22,393 bases of DNA from a virus (IMGVR_UViG_3300049791_000019:1-22393); one strand, 5' to 3'; shown: positions 11,952-18,611, counted from the stretch's first letter. Made by a program: numbers and translations. Notes: generated by a model from the letters alone, not told the origin.

Positions 11952-12202
11952 GGCTTCACCACCTTAAGCTGACCGCGCATGCAATCGGCGCAACCTTTCT
12001 TTGCCGTATCCAGCACATGCTGGGTAGCCGATGCACCAATAATCTTGAGCATGTGACCGGATGCGCTGCTGATAAATCCTGCGAATACCAGGGTCTTGAT
12101 GGTTGGGTCTTCGATGCCTTCAGCCTCCATTGTTACCGTGAAAGCATTGGCTAGTGACAGCCACATATCGGCGCCCAGGTCTACGGCTTCTTCGTTGGTC
12201 AT
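11948..12202 (-). CDS. conserved hypothetical phage protein, 84 aa
   Basis: ATG 12202 overlaps the upstream stop as ATGA with GAGGTG before it. It is mostly helical: MTNEEAVDLGADMWLSLANA, then IKTLVFAGFISSASGHMLKI, then CADCMRGQ near the end. The last part has a CxxC pair that could bind metal. No activity is known. Confidence 0.7.
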   Translation of the reverse strand: MTNEEAVDLGADMWLSLANAFTVTMEAEGIEDPTIKTLVFAGFISSASGHMLKIIGASATQHVLDTAKKGCADCMRGQLKVVKP

Positions 12203-12393
12203 GGTGACACCTCAATAACAGCCTCACGAAACCGCGACGGGCTCCAATCGCAAGATTCGTCGGCTGGGATATGGCCGAACATTATCGTGCATCGACGGCA
12301 GTGCACACAGTCGCCACAGGTCTTGCCTTCCGGCAAATTCATTTTGTCTTCGTTGGTCGCCGAACGCTTAAATGGTTCTCTTTGCTCACTCAT
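12199..12393 (-). CDS. small cysteine-rich phage protein, 64 aa
   Basis: After a basic N terminus (MSEQREPFKRSATNEDK) it has LPEGKTCGDCVHCRRCTIMF and then ESCDWSPSRF. Five cysteines in a CxxCxxCxxC...C pattern suggest a zinc or iron-binding module; the LPEGKTCGDC and CDWSPSRF blocks recur in Pseudomonas phage proteins (recollection). ATG 12393 follows GGAGAGGCTGGAG. It is the first gene downstream of an extended -10 promoter, so it heads the 12393-to-9020 block. Confidence 0.75.
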   Translation of the reverse strand: MSEQREPFKRSATNEDKMNLPEGKTCGDCVHCRRCTIMFGHIPADESCDWSPSRFREAVIEVSP

Positions 12394-12425
12394 CTCCAGC
12401 CTCTCCGCTGTTTATTTGTGGTGGG

Positions 12426-12434
12426 ACTATAGCA
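12426..12434 (-). promoter_or_regulatory. extended -10 promoter
   Basis: TGC-TATAGT on the - strand is a TGn-extended -10 box; the TATAGT matches the other two leftward promoters. No good -35 is present at 17 nt (TAGCGC), which an extended -10 can tolerate. It lies 33 nt upstream of the start at 12393. Confidence 0.5.
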
Positions 12435-12451
12435 AGGCGATTGGTGGGGCG

Positions 12452-12649
12452 CTAGCGGATTTTCTGCAGATAGGCATTGATTGCATCGGCCAGCTTGCGA
12501 GCATCCGATATCGAAAGCACAACCTGCCTTCGCTCATCGTTGTCGTCATCGTTGATGCCGAATGCCACACCATTGGCTTCAGGATGCAAAGAAACCCACA
12601 TAGGATTTCCGTCGTGTTTGCAGTAAAAATTCAATACGGTCTTTTTCAT
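12452..12649 (-). CDS. small phage protein, 65 aa
   Basis: ATG 12649 is chosen because it overlaps the upstream stop as ATGA and has GGAG 9 nt before it. The sequence MKKTVLNFYCKHDGNPMWVS then EANGVAFGINDDDND and VVLSISDARKLADAINAYL reads as a small mixed strand/helix domain with an acidic loop. No family is named. It is the last gene of the replication block before the extended -10 promoter. Confidence 0.7.
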   Translation of the reverse strand: MKKTVLNFYCKHDGNPMWVSLHPEANGVAFGINDDDNDERRQVVLSISDARKLADAINAYLQKIR

Positions 12650-12903
12650 TTCTTCTTGCTCCATGCCTGCGTATCAGGACCTGGTGTGCGCCGATCCCAT
12701 CGATCCATCTCCAGATATTTCATGTCGCACTCATGCATCATGTTGAGTTTCGCCACGATCACAGCAGAGAGAGCCACGCAATCCGCGACTGTCACGAGAT
12801 CTTCGCCAAACTGTATTCTGATTATCCGACGCGCAAGCTCCATCGCGTATTCGGCGGTTTCGCTTGCTTGCTTTACGTCCGGCCCTAATTGATCGCTAAT
12901 CAT
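12646..12903 (-). CDS. hypothetical helical protein, 85 aa
   Basis: ATG 12903 follows the stop of the helicase gene by 1 nt and uses AAGGGG about 9 nt upstream. It is helical and hydrophobic in parts (QASETAEYAMELARRIIRIQ, then TVADCVALSAVIVAKLNMM), ending in a basic stretch. The position right after the helicase hints at a replication-related role; that is inference from context alone. Confidence 0.65.
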   Translation of the reverse strand: MISDQLGPDVKQASETAEYAMELARRIIRIQFGEDLVTVADCVALSAVIVAKLNMMHECDMKYLEMDRWDRRTPGPDTQAWSKKK

Positions 12904-12904
12904 T

Positions 12905-14221
12905 TCATTTCCCCTTGACTGGTAGCCATTGATCGCCATCGATCATTTCGACATAACCGTTCTTAACCAAGTCATCCCACGCATTCTTCCAGTTGGATTT
13001 TGCGGTATTTTCATTCATGTCCTCAGCTCTGAGCATGCCAATGATGTCGCCACGAATTACCATCCGATTTTCAGGGCTTCCTCCATTACTGGCTGATCTA
13101 ACGCGCAGCTGGCTCATGATCATCGCCTTGACTCGCTCGCTCCCGCCAGGCTTGTAGATTTTTTCGGCTCGCCCCAATGGGGTTTTATCGTCGCTATCAA
13201 TACGATCTAGCATCGCCGACATTTTCGGGACCAGGCTCGTTAGCTTTAGGCCTTTCGCGCTGTAATCTCCAGTCTCGACAACTGCGAACTCGAACGCCAT
13301 ATCTTCTGGCTCAGAAGCATCCTTGATCTTGTCGGTATGCAGTTCGGCGTAGAGTCTTTCTTTCCCCCGCTTCAGTCGGTAGCTGAACCCGCAGTCGCCC
13401 AAGGCCACCGAAGATCCGCGCATTGAGTCCTTGTTATCCTTACCCGTGTGACCAACAAATAGAACGGTACATCCGTCAAATGAGTCGCGAATATCTTCGC
13501 AGCCGGCAATAAATGCCCGCATGTCTGCGGCATCATTTTCGTTGCCCTGGAAGCACTTTGAAAAAGTGTCGATCACCACAAGCACATATTTCATCCCGGT
13601 GGTGCGCTGAACCTCACGCATAGCAGCCTTTAGCTGTTCGCGATCAATTGCATCATTGACCATCACGCTACGCTCCAGGATGGTCACGGCATAGTTTTCG
13701 TTCCCAGTCCTGATGCGCCATGCCTTTTTGCGAAGGTGCATCTCGTTACCTCCCTCCGCCGCGATGTAAAGCACCATGCCAGGATAATCAACATCGATAC
13801 CATTCCATTTGCTTGCGCTTGCGACATGGCAGGCGATATCAAGCGCCAGAAAACTCTTATAGCTGCCAGGCGCACCATAAATGTATCCGACATCGTTATG
13901 CGGCAACATGCCATATATAAGCCACTTCTTATTGCGCACCCGCTCAATAGCCTTCTCTTCGTCGAACTCAATGCAGGCTAGAAACTTCGCCCCAAGTTCC
14001 GCATCGTCGATCTTTTCTTCTGCGGCTACTGATGACCTTGGTGCGCGCTTAATGTCATCGCTCACCCTCTTAGCAAAGTCTCTGTATTCCTCCAGCTGGA
14101 CAACTGGCTGCGTTACATCGAACTCTTCTCTAACTGGCGTATCAGATGCTAGCTCCATGAAATCAATCATCAACTCTTCAGATTCCGGCACTTCTGACGG
14201 ATGCTCGAACTCTTCCGTCAT
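12905..14221 (-). CDS. RepA-like P-loop helicase/ATPase (AAA_25 type), 438 aa
   Basis: A RecA-fold ATPase. Walker A is GAPGSYKS at 116-123, followed by the helix FLALDIACHVA. MVLYIAAEGG (149-158) is the strand carrying the catalytic glutamate, and Walker B is YVLVVIDTF (212-220) with Asp218. A sensor-like CTVLFVGHTGKD and an RGSSVALGD arginine region follow. This order matches the RepA/KaiC-like hexameric helicases used by plasmids and phages for replication. The first about 95 residues are acidic and the last about 80 look like a winged-helix region. Start ATG 14221 has GGAGG 8 nt before it and overlaps the upstream stop as ATGA. It lies close to the iteron-like region, which fits a replicative role. 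Confidence 0.85.
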   Translation of the reverse strand: MTEEFEHPSEVPESEELMIDFMELASDTPVREEFDVTQPVVQLEEYRDFAKRVSDDIKRAPRSSVAAEEKIDDAELGAKFLACIEFDEEKAIERVRNKKWLIYGMLPHNDVGYIYGAPGSYKSFLALDIACHVASASKWNGIDVDYPGMVLYIAAEGGNEMHLRKKAWRIRTGNENYAVTILERSVMVNDAIDREQLKAAMREVQRTTGMKYVLVVIDTFSKCFQGNENDAADMRAFIAGCEDIRDSFDGCTVLFVGHTGKDNKDSMRGSSVALGDCGFSYRLKRGKERLYAELHTDKIKDASEPEDMAFEFAVVETGDYSAKGLKLTSLVPKMSAMLDRIDSDDKTPLGRAEKIYKPGGSERVKAMIMSQLRVRSASNGGSPENRMVIRGDIIGMLRAEDMNENTAKSNWKNAWDDLVKNGYVEMIDGDQWLPVKGK

Positions 14222-14562
14222 GAATTAGCCTCCACCTGCTCTACCGCCAATTTGAGGCGAGCCGCATCTACAGCATTCAGCACTTCCCCGCGAGCAATAA
14301 GCCCTTTCGCACATTCAATAACCATTCGATTAAATTCCTGCTTTGGCGGCCTAAGCACTTCGACTTCAAAGCCATGCCACTCTTGACCATCGAAATAATA
14401 AATATCGCCATCCGTTCGGCACCCGAACACATACACATCGCCAAAGCTCAGGACGAAACCAATCCTGAATTGGTCGATAGGGAATGCTTTCATGCGCCCA
14501 TCTGCGGCAATCTCTGGCAACCGAACCCCATAAGCATCAAGGACGGCTGCCTGTAGATTCAC
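14218..14562 (-). CDS. hypothetical protein, 114 aa
   Basis: The start is taken as GTG 14562, which overlaps the upstream stop as GTGA and has GGAGG 5 nt before it. An in-frame ATG at 14583 also exists, but it lies in the WRCWR coding repeat of the upstream gene and has no site. The middle (DQFRIGFVLSFGDVYVFG, then DGDIYYFDGQEWHGFEV) looks like a small beta-sheet domain; the C-terminal third is helical (NRMVIECAKGLIARGEV). Function unknown; helicase neighbourhood suggests replication or recombination. Confidence 0.7.
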   Translation of the reverse strand: MNLQAAVLDAYGVRLPEIAADGRMKAFPIDQFRIGFVLSFGDVYVFGCRTDGDIYYFDGQEWHGFEVEVLRPPKQEFNRMVIECAKGLIARGEVLNAVDAARLKLAVEQVEANS

Positions 14563-14810
14563 ACAATCCTCCAGCAGCGCCATTCATTCTGATGTTTGCC
14601 AACGATGAATTTTGCATCGCCTTTCTTGTTCTCGCGGCATACGGAGACTCTGGCGGAACTAAGCTCTGCGTCTTCGATATCAAAGGAATCGCCGGATACC
14701 ATCTCGGCAAACGGGTAACGAGCTGGTCGGCCAACCCCTACTCCTTTGGAGGGGATCGGAATGTCGCTTCTCATGTCGAGCGCGTCGAGCTCTTCGTCGG
14801 TCATTCTCAT
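14559..14810 (-). CDS. WRCWR-tailed phage protein, paralogue 1, 83 aa
   Basis: The start is ATG 14810, one base overlapping the upstream stop (TGATG), with GGAG 9 nt upstream; ATG 14804 is an alternative. Over 69 residues it aligns without gaps with the next gene upstream: SDIPIP, GRPARYPF, EM, GDSF and the C-terminal EWRCWRIV. It also has an acidic N-terminal extension (TDEELDALDMRSD). Function unknown; small conserved modules with a WRCWR end are found in Pseudomonas phages (recollection). Confidence 0.75.
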   Translation of the reverse strand: MRMTDEELDALDMRSDIPIPSKGVGVGRPARYPFAEMVSGDSFDIEDAELSSARVSVCRENKKGDAKFIVGKHQNEWRCWRIV

Positions 14811-15031
14811 CACGAGACTCTCCAGCAGCGCCATTTTCTTTCATGCAAGCCAATCAGGAATTCTTCACCATGTTTGATCTTGCGTCTCCATGCTGCGGTT
14901 CTCACGGCCTTGATCCTTTCCTTGAGAAAAGGGAATGAATCACCAGGCTTCATTTCTTCAAAAGGCCACGCTGCCGGACGACCTTTTGCTACTGGGGTTT
15001 CTGGTGCTGGGATTGATTTCTTGATCTGCAT
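14810..15031 (-). CDS. WRCWR-tailed phage protein, paralogue 2, 73 aa
   Basis: ATG 15031 has GGAGG 6 nt upstream and follows the promoter at 15090. It reads KSIPAPETPVAKGRPAAWPF, then a GDSF motif, a basic AAWRRKIKHGEEF part and KWRCWRVS. It is the tandem copy of the downstream gene, the first cistron of the leftward early arm. The basic surface and Trp/Arg end are consistent with nucleic-acid contact, but no function is known. Confidence 0.75.
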   Translation of the reverse strand: MQIKKSIPAPETPVAKGRPAAWPFEEMKPGDSFPFLKERIKAVRTAAWRRKIKHGEEFLIGLHERKWRCWRVS

Positions 15032-15062
15032 TGCATGCCTCCAGTCATTCGATGGAAGCGAT

Positions 15063-15090
15063 ACTATCACCAAAACATTTTATCCCGCAA
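15063..15090 (-). promoter_or_regulatory. likely promoter of the early left arm
   Basis: On the - strand TTGCGG (15085-15090), 16 nt, GATAGT (15063-15068). The spacing is one short of optimal and the -10 has G in the first position. The -35 overlaps the first copy of the TCCCGCA repeat, so the repeat-binding protein could control it. Confidence 0.5.
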
Positions 15091-15299
15091 CAGATTGATA
15101 ATCTCGCACAAAATGCTGTTTTCCTGTCACGAAATTGTCCCGCACGATACGAAATAATCCCGCACCAAACCCCCGTATTCATTGGGGGATGTTGATGTTT
15201 TGTTTTCTACATCTCATTTACATCTCGACTAACCCCCTGTATTCATTGGGTTTCGAGTCATTTGATCTAAAAAACTGAGGTACGAAATAATCACAGCAC
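15075..15299. repeat. iteron-like repeats, consensus ACGAAATAATCCCGCAC
   Basis: Two good copies lie exactly 20 bp apart at 15129-15145 and 15149-15165. A third, with an insertion, is at 15282-15299. Partial copies at 15075-15090 and 15094-15109 share the ATCCCGCA or ATCTCGCA part. The start-to-start spacings of the first four (about 19, 36 and 20 bp) keep the sites on roughly the same side of the helix. Such arrays bind replication initiators or repressors. Being next to a RepA-like helicase operon, an origin is a reasonable hypothesis. Confidence 0.6.
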
Positions 15300-15391
15300 A
15301 TCCGTGAACGAGAATCATTCCAGATGTAGATGTAGATGTACATCCGGTTTACATCTAAAACACATCCCGCCAAGTACCTGTATTCATTAGG
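15175..15391. repeat. three copies of GTATTCATTGGG
   Basis: Direct repeats at 15175-15186, 15239-15250 and 15380-15391 (the last has AGG instead of GGG). The first two are preceded by a run of C, so CCCC and GGGG flank an AT-rich centre. They interleave with the iteron-like repeats and are separate from them. Confidence 0.6.
15323..15344. repeat. GATGTA triplicate ending in palindrome
   Basis: Three tandem GATGTA units (15323-15340), the last one forming the palindrome GATGTACATC. Related TACATC words occur at about 15208, 15219, 15350 and 15415. This is an AT-rich, repeat-dense stretch without a gene. Confidence 0.5.
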
Positions 15392-15462
15392 TTTATTTGG
15401 TTCGCCTATTTTTTTACATCCGTGTTTAATCCGTATATATTTGTGCTGGCCCTTACCGAGAT

Positions 15463-15505
15463 CAACTTCCGCACCCCCCCATTTATGGATGGGGGTGCGG
15501 AGTTG
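15463..15505. repeat. strong hairpin with 10 bp perfect GC stem
   Basis: CCGCACCCCC (15469-15478) pairs with GGGGGTGCGG (15491-15500); CAACT and AGTTG extend it by 5 bp past one bulged T. The 12 nt loop contains CCATTTATGG, itself nearly self-complementary. There is no T-tract on either side, so it is not a typical terminator. A single-strand origin, pausing site or RNA element are options. Confidence 0.7.
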
Positions 15506-16027
15506 TATCGAGGGCTGAGATTAAAAATCTGCATCGAGAGAAAATTGCACCACGATGCTTGCTCAATCCCAAACAATTTGAGACTATAGCTACGCAGTGA
15601 ATTGAGCAGGTCGATGCTCGATACGCCACCAAAGCCGGGATTGACTCCGGCCACTGTCAGCCGGGAATTCTCACAACAGTTCGGCTTGAAGCTACGGGTG
15701 AGATATGCAAACGCAGCATTCAAAGCGTGACATCTCGGAGAGACGGGCTCGGATTTTGAAGGGTGTGCATGCACACAGATTGAATAACCAACGCCAGACA
15801 AGTGCCCGAAGACTCGGAACCTGGTTAGGCTCATAGCCTTCTCAGCTGGCCGTTAGCGGCTCGGCATGCATCATGTGGCAGCGGCGGCCTACTCTACCGC
15901 CAGATCATTCGGCGCCATGGCGATGGATCAAAGCGCACACGATGTTCGAGTAAGTCGCAGGGGTTTATTCGTTTCCCCGAGAACAGTGCCCGCAGCATGC
16001 GGAACCAACGAATTCAGGAGTTCAGCA
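15506..16027. other. unassigned region between the arms
   Basis: No confident gene is seen in these 522 nt. A - strand frame 15406-15834 (142 codons) is open, but it passes through the hairpin and has no convincing ribosome-binding site. The region holds the palindrome at 15763, GC-rich short hairpins near 15847-15905 and an AGGGG/CCCCG pair around 15960-15980. It is probably the 5' leader and control region of the late arm and may encode a non-coding RNA. Confidence 0.4.
15763..15776. promoter_or_regulatory. 14 bp palindrome GTGTGCATGCACAC
   Basis: A perfect palindrome containing the same 12 bp core as at 7081. It lies between TTGAAG (15756-15761) and TTGAAT (15780-15785), 18 nt apart, which could be a weak + strand promoter with the operator in its spacer. 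Target of the Cro-like regulator is the leading guess. Confidence 0.45.
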
Positions 16028-16324
16028 ATGCCAATGTTCCGCAAAAAGCCTGTAGTGATCGAGGCGATTACCTTTGATGATCTGGTTGCTTATGGTGTCG
16101 CCAATGGCGGGAACATCGTAAACGGCATGCCATGGTCGTTCCAGTACAAGGGTCACGGGGTAACGCACGAAAACGACAACTGCTACTTGATTCCGACACT
16201 AGAAGGCGTCTTTCGGTTCGATCGTGGCGACATGCTGATCACTGGCGTAAAAGGCGAGATCTACCCTTGCAAGCCTGACATCTTCGCTGCCACCTACGAC
16301 CCTGCTGAGCCCGCCACGCCATGA
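16028..16324 (+). CDS. conserved phage protein of the FRKKPVVIEA type, 98 aa
   Basis: MPMFRKKPVVIEAITFDDL at the start and GDMLITGVKGEIYPCKPDIF near the end are the signature of a common small phage protein with a beta-rich fold and no known activity. The start at ATG 16028 has CAGGAG 7 nt upstream. A longer frame from 15866 exists but adds 54 residues of low-quality sequence. It overlaps the next gene by ATGA and is the first gene of the rightward arm. Confidence 0.85.
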   Translation: MPMFRKKPVVIEAITFDDLVAYGVANGGNIVNGMPWSFQYKGHGVTHENDNCYLIPTLEGVFRFDRGDMLITGVKGEIYPCKPDIFAATYDPAEPATP

Positions 16325-16503
16325 ACCTACAACCGTCAGTCCTAGTCTCCGGCATCGAGTGGAAACTCTTCAGCGTCGAGTTCAAGAGCCCTGATGGCCG
16401 ATTCTCGGCATACTTCTACGCGATTGATGCTGAGCATGCGAGCTACCAGGTTGAGGCGATCAGGGAGAATGGGGTGGCTGTGGAGATACAGGCGATTGTT
16501 TAG
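16321..16503 (+). CDS. small phage protein, 60 aa
   Basis: Starts with ATGA overlap. The sequence MNLQPSVLVSGIEWKLFSVE, then FYAIDAEHASYQVEAIRENG, suggests strands followed by an alpha helix, a compact single domain. It forms a two-gene unit with the previous gene, followed by a terminator. Function unknown. Confidence 0.7.
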   Translation: MNLQPSVLVSGIEWKLFSVEFKSPDGRFSAYFYAIDAEHASYQVEAIRENGVAVEIQAIV

Positions 16504-16522
16504 CCGCGACGATTAACGATTG

Positions 16523-16548
16523 AGCCCCGCCATGATGCGGGGCTTTTC
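16523..16548 (+). terminator. rho-independent terminator before terS
   Basis: AGCCCCGC, loop CATGAT, GCGGGGCT, then TTTCAT. An 8 bp perfect GC-rich stem followed by four T in all (CTTTTC). It separates the two small genes from the packaging operon. Confidence 0.8.
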
Positions 16549-16557
16549 ATTTGCGGG

Positions 16558-16563
16558 TATAGT
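16558..16563 (+). promoter_or_regulatory. possible -10 box for terS operon
   Basis: TATAGT, identical to the left-arm promoters, lies 29 nt before the terS start and just after the terminator. The -35 position (ATGCGG, 17 nt spacer, inside the terminator stem) is poor, so this is tentative. Confidence 0.35.
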
Positions 16564-16592
16564 TATTCCATCTGATTGAGGGGCTTTAGACA

Positions 16593-17033
16593 ATGGTTTT
16601 TACCGAGGAACAAAAGACCGAATTCAAGACAGAGATCTGCGATAGGATTTCAGACGGCACTCCTTTGCGCGCTATTTGCCGTGAAGAAGGAAAGCCAAAT
16701 TGGAGGACTGTTTATCTTTGGCTTGAAGAAGATCCCGAGTTCAATGCACACTTCGCGCACGCGAGGGAAATTGGATATGACGCGATTGCCGCTGACGCGC
16801 TCCTAATTGCCGACACTCCGCAAGAAGGTGTTAAATATGAAGATGGCCCACTTGGATCAAAAGAAGTTCGCGAGGACATGCTAGGCCATCGCAAACTTCA
16901 AATTGAAACTAGACTAAAGTTGTTGGCTAAGTGGTCGCCCAAGAAGTATGGCGAGAAAGTTGATCATGTCAGTAGTGACGGGAGCATGTCACCCAATCCT
17001 ACAATCATCGAACTTGTTGCTCCGGATAAATGA
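16593..17033 (+). CDS. terS: terminase small subunit
   Basis: A 146 aa protein with an N-terminal helix-turn-helix (IRDRISDGT-like: ICDRISDGTPLRAICREEGK, then PNWRTVYLWLEEDPEF), followed by helices (FAHAREIGYDAIAADALLIA) and a C-terminal LKLLAKWSPKKYGEKVDH motif. This is the layout of Sf6/P22-like small terminases, which recognise the packaging site on phage DNA and load the large subunit. The stop overlaps the ATG of terL as ATGA. GAGGGG lies about 9 nt upstream of the start. Its partner and the family motifs make the call solid. Confidence 0.9.
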   Translation: MVFTEEQKTEFKTEICDRISDGTPLRAICREEGKPNWRTVYLWLEEDPEFNAHFAHAREIGYDAIAADALLIADTPQEGVKYEDGPLGSKEVREDMLGHRKLQIETRLKLLAKWSPKKYGEKVDHVSSDGSMSPNPTIIELVAPDK

Positions 17034-18268
17034 CAACTGTTCAGCTCGCTTTGCCACCAAAGTTAATACCGGTCTTCAGCGGGTCTGCTCGTTATCGTGG
17101 CGCTCATGGCGGAAGGGGGTCCGGTAAGACTCGCAGCTTCGCATTAATGACCGCCGTACGCGCTTATATGTTCGCGGAGGCGAATGTCAGCGGAGTTATT
17201 CTTTGCGGTCGCGAGTTCATGAACTCGCTTGAAGATTCTTCAATGGAAGAGATCAAGCAGGCGATCCGAGAAACTCCTTGGCTTGATGCCTACTTCGATA
17301 TTGGCGAGCGATACATCCGCACGCGCAATCGTCGAGTGCATTACGTGTTCGCCGGCCTGAGACATAACTTGGACAGCATCAAGTCGAAGGCGCGAATCCT
17401 GATTGCATGGATTGATGAGGCAGAAGGTGTATCTGAGGTCGCGCTACAGAAGCTCCTGCCCACCGTGCGAGCTGATGATTCCGAGGTCTGGATTACTTGG
17501 AACCCGGAGTTGGACGGCAGCCCTGTTGATACTAGGTTCCGCAAGAACATTTCCGATGACGCGAAAATCGTCGAATTGGGATATGCGGACAACCCGTGGT
17601 TTCCAGCCGTACTGGACGGTGAGCGCCGTCGTGATCAGCGCAGCCTTGACCCGGAAACCTATGCCTGGATCTGGGATGGCGCATATCGCGAAAACTCTGT
17701 TGCGCAAATCTTCGCCAACAAATATCGGATATCAGAATTCGAGCCTGGCGCCGACTGGGATGGACCTTACTTCGGCCTGGACTTCGGCTTCTCGCAAGAC
17801 CCGACTGCCGGCGTCAAGCTATGGATTAGCGGACGAACTCTTTACGTCGAGCGCGAGGCTGGCGGCATAGAGATCGAAAACGACGACATGGCTAGGTTGC
17901 TGATCAAGGAATTGCCTGACATTGAGAGGCATGTAGTGGTCGCGGACAACGCCCGCCCCGAACTGATCAGCCATCTCAAGAAGCCAGACCCAAATCATAT
18001 GCGCCCTAACCTGCCAAAGATCGAGGCTTGTTCGAAGGGCAAAGGCAGCGTTGAGGATGGCGTATCCTTCATGAAGGCCTTCGACGAAATCGTTGTCCAT
18101 GCTCGCTGCAAGGAAACGATCAAGGAATTCAGGATGTATTCCTACAAGGTCGACCGGCTCTCTGGCGATGTGCTGACCGATATCGTCGACAAATGGAACC
18201 ACTACATGGACGCCATCCGATACGCGCTTGAGAAGGTTCGCAAGAAATCTCAGTTCTTCGCCGGTTGA
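17030..18268 (+). CDS. terL: terminase large subunit (PBSX/Terminase_3 type)
   Basis: A 412 aa packaging motor. The ATPase domain has Walker A GGRGSGKT (27-34), and Walker B ILIAWIDEAE with Asp129 and catalytic Glu130. The nuclease domain has three acidic residues in family positions: Asp251 in YFGLDFGFSQDP, Asp306 in VVADNARPE and Asp394 in HYMDAIRYAL. The enzyme pumps DNA into the procapsid and cuts concatemers. The length is on the short side for this family (about 420-480 aa). The ATG at 17030 overlaps terS as ATGA. Headful versus cohesive-end packaging cannot be settled from this window. Confidence 0.95.
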   Translation: MTTVQLALPPKLIPVFSGSARYRGAHGGRGSGKTRSFALMTAVRAYMFAEANVSGVILCGREFMNSLEDSSMEEIKQAIRETPWLDAYFDIGERYIRTRNRRVHYVFAGLRHNLDSIKSKARILIAWIDEAEGVSEVALQKLLPTVRADDSEVWITWNPELDGSPVDTRFRKNISDDAKIVELGYADNPWFPAVLDGERRRDQRSLDPETYAWIWDGAYRENSVAQIFANKYRISEFEPGADWDGPYFGLDFGFSQDPTAGVKLWISGRTLYVEREAGGIEIENDDMARLLIKELPDIERHVVVADNARPELISHLKKPDPNHMRPNLPKIEACSKGKGSVEDGVSFMKAFDEIVVHARCKETIKEFRMYSYKVDRLSGDVLTDIVDKWNHYMDAIRYALEKVRKKSQFFAG

Positions 18269-18318
18269 CACCATCCCTATAGCCGCGCATGATCGCCAAA
18301 TCAACCAAGGAGACCATC

Positions 18319-18546
18319 ATGGCAATTACCACCAAGAAAGTGCTTAAGTGGATATGGTCCGAGTTCAAGCGCGAGATGCAGATTCAGAAGCCTGGGCCCG
18401 AGTACTACGCTGCGAGGCGCAACTCCGAGCCAACGGTTGCTCGGCGCTACAGGTTCAGCAGAGGCATCGATGCTGGCTGCGGCTTGCTACTCATGATAGT
18501 GGTCGCCCCTGTGGTCTTTCTCATACTAGTGGCGTGCTTCGGCTGA
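18319..18546 (+). CDS. C-terminal membrane-anchored protein, 75 aa
   Basis: ATG 18319 follows AAGGAG with 6 nt spacing. Residues 1-50 are basic and helical (TKKVLKWIWSEFKREMQIQK). Residues 52-74 (CGLLLMIVVAPVVFLILVAC) are a transmembrane helix. A membrane protein between terL and structural genes may be a lysis or assembly factor; it lacks typical holin features beyond one TM segment. Tentative function only. Confidence 0.7.
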   Translation: MAITTKKVLKWIWSEFKREMQIQKPGPEYYAARRNSEPTVARRYRFSRGIDAGCGLLLMIVVAPVVFLILVACFG

Positions 18547-18611
18547 TGCGCAACTAGTTAGCTATTGGATCCACTAGCTGATACGATCGTGCCACCACAG
18601 GAGGCGCGGTC

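Noticed and set aside
12287-12892. 201-codon + strand frame
   Set aside because: It lies opposite three well-supported - strand genes with ribosome-binding sites and ATGA overlaps; it is a mirror frame.
14484-15098. 204-codon + strand frame
   Set aside because: Opposite the WRCWR paralogues, which show clear protein conservation to each other; composition of the + frame is not protein-like.
15075-15299. CRISPR-like array
   Set aside because: The units are degenerate, 17 bp long and spaced 20 bp start to start, leaving no spacers; they fit iterons or operators.
15406-15834. 142-codon - strand open frame
   Set aside because: It crosses the long hairpin and the palindrome, has a poor ribosome-binding site and a Cys- and Ser-rich composition without domain features. 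Kept only as a possibility in the unassigned region.
15840-15920. tRNA-like string with GCGGTAGAG on the - strand and CGGCGCCA on the + strand
   Set aside because: No D-, anticodon- and T-arms can be folded together on either strand; no TTCGAAT-like loop.
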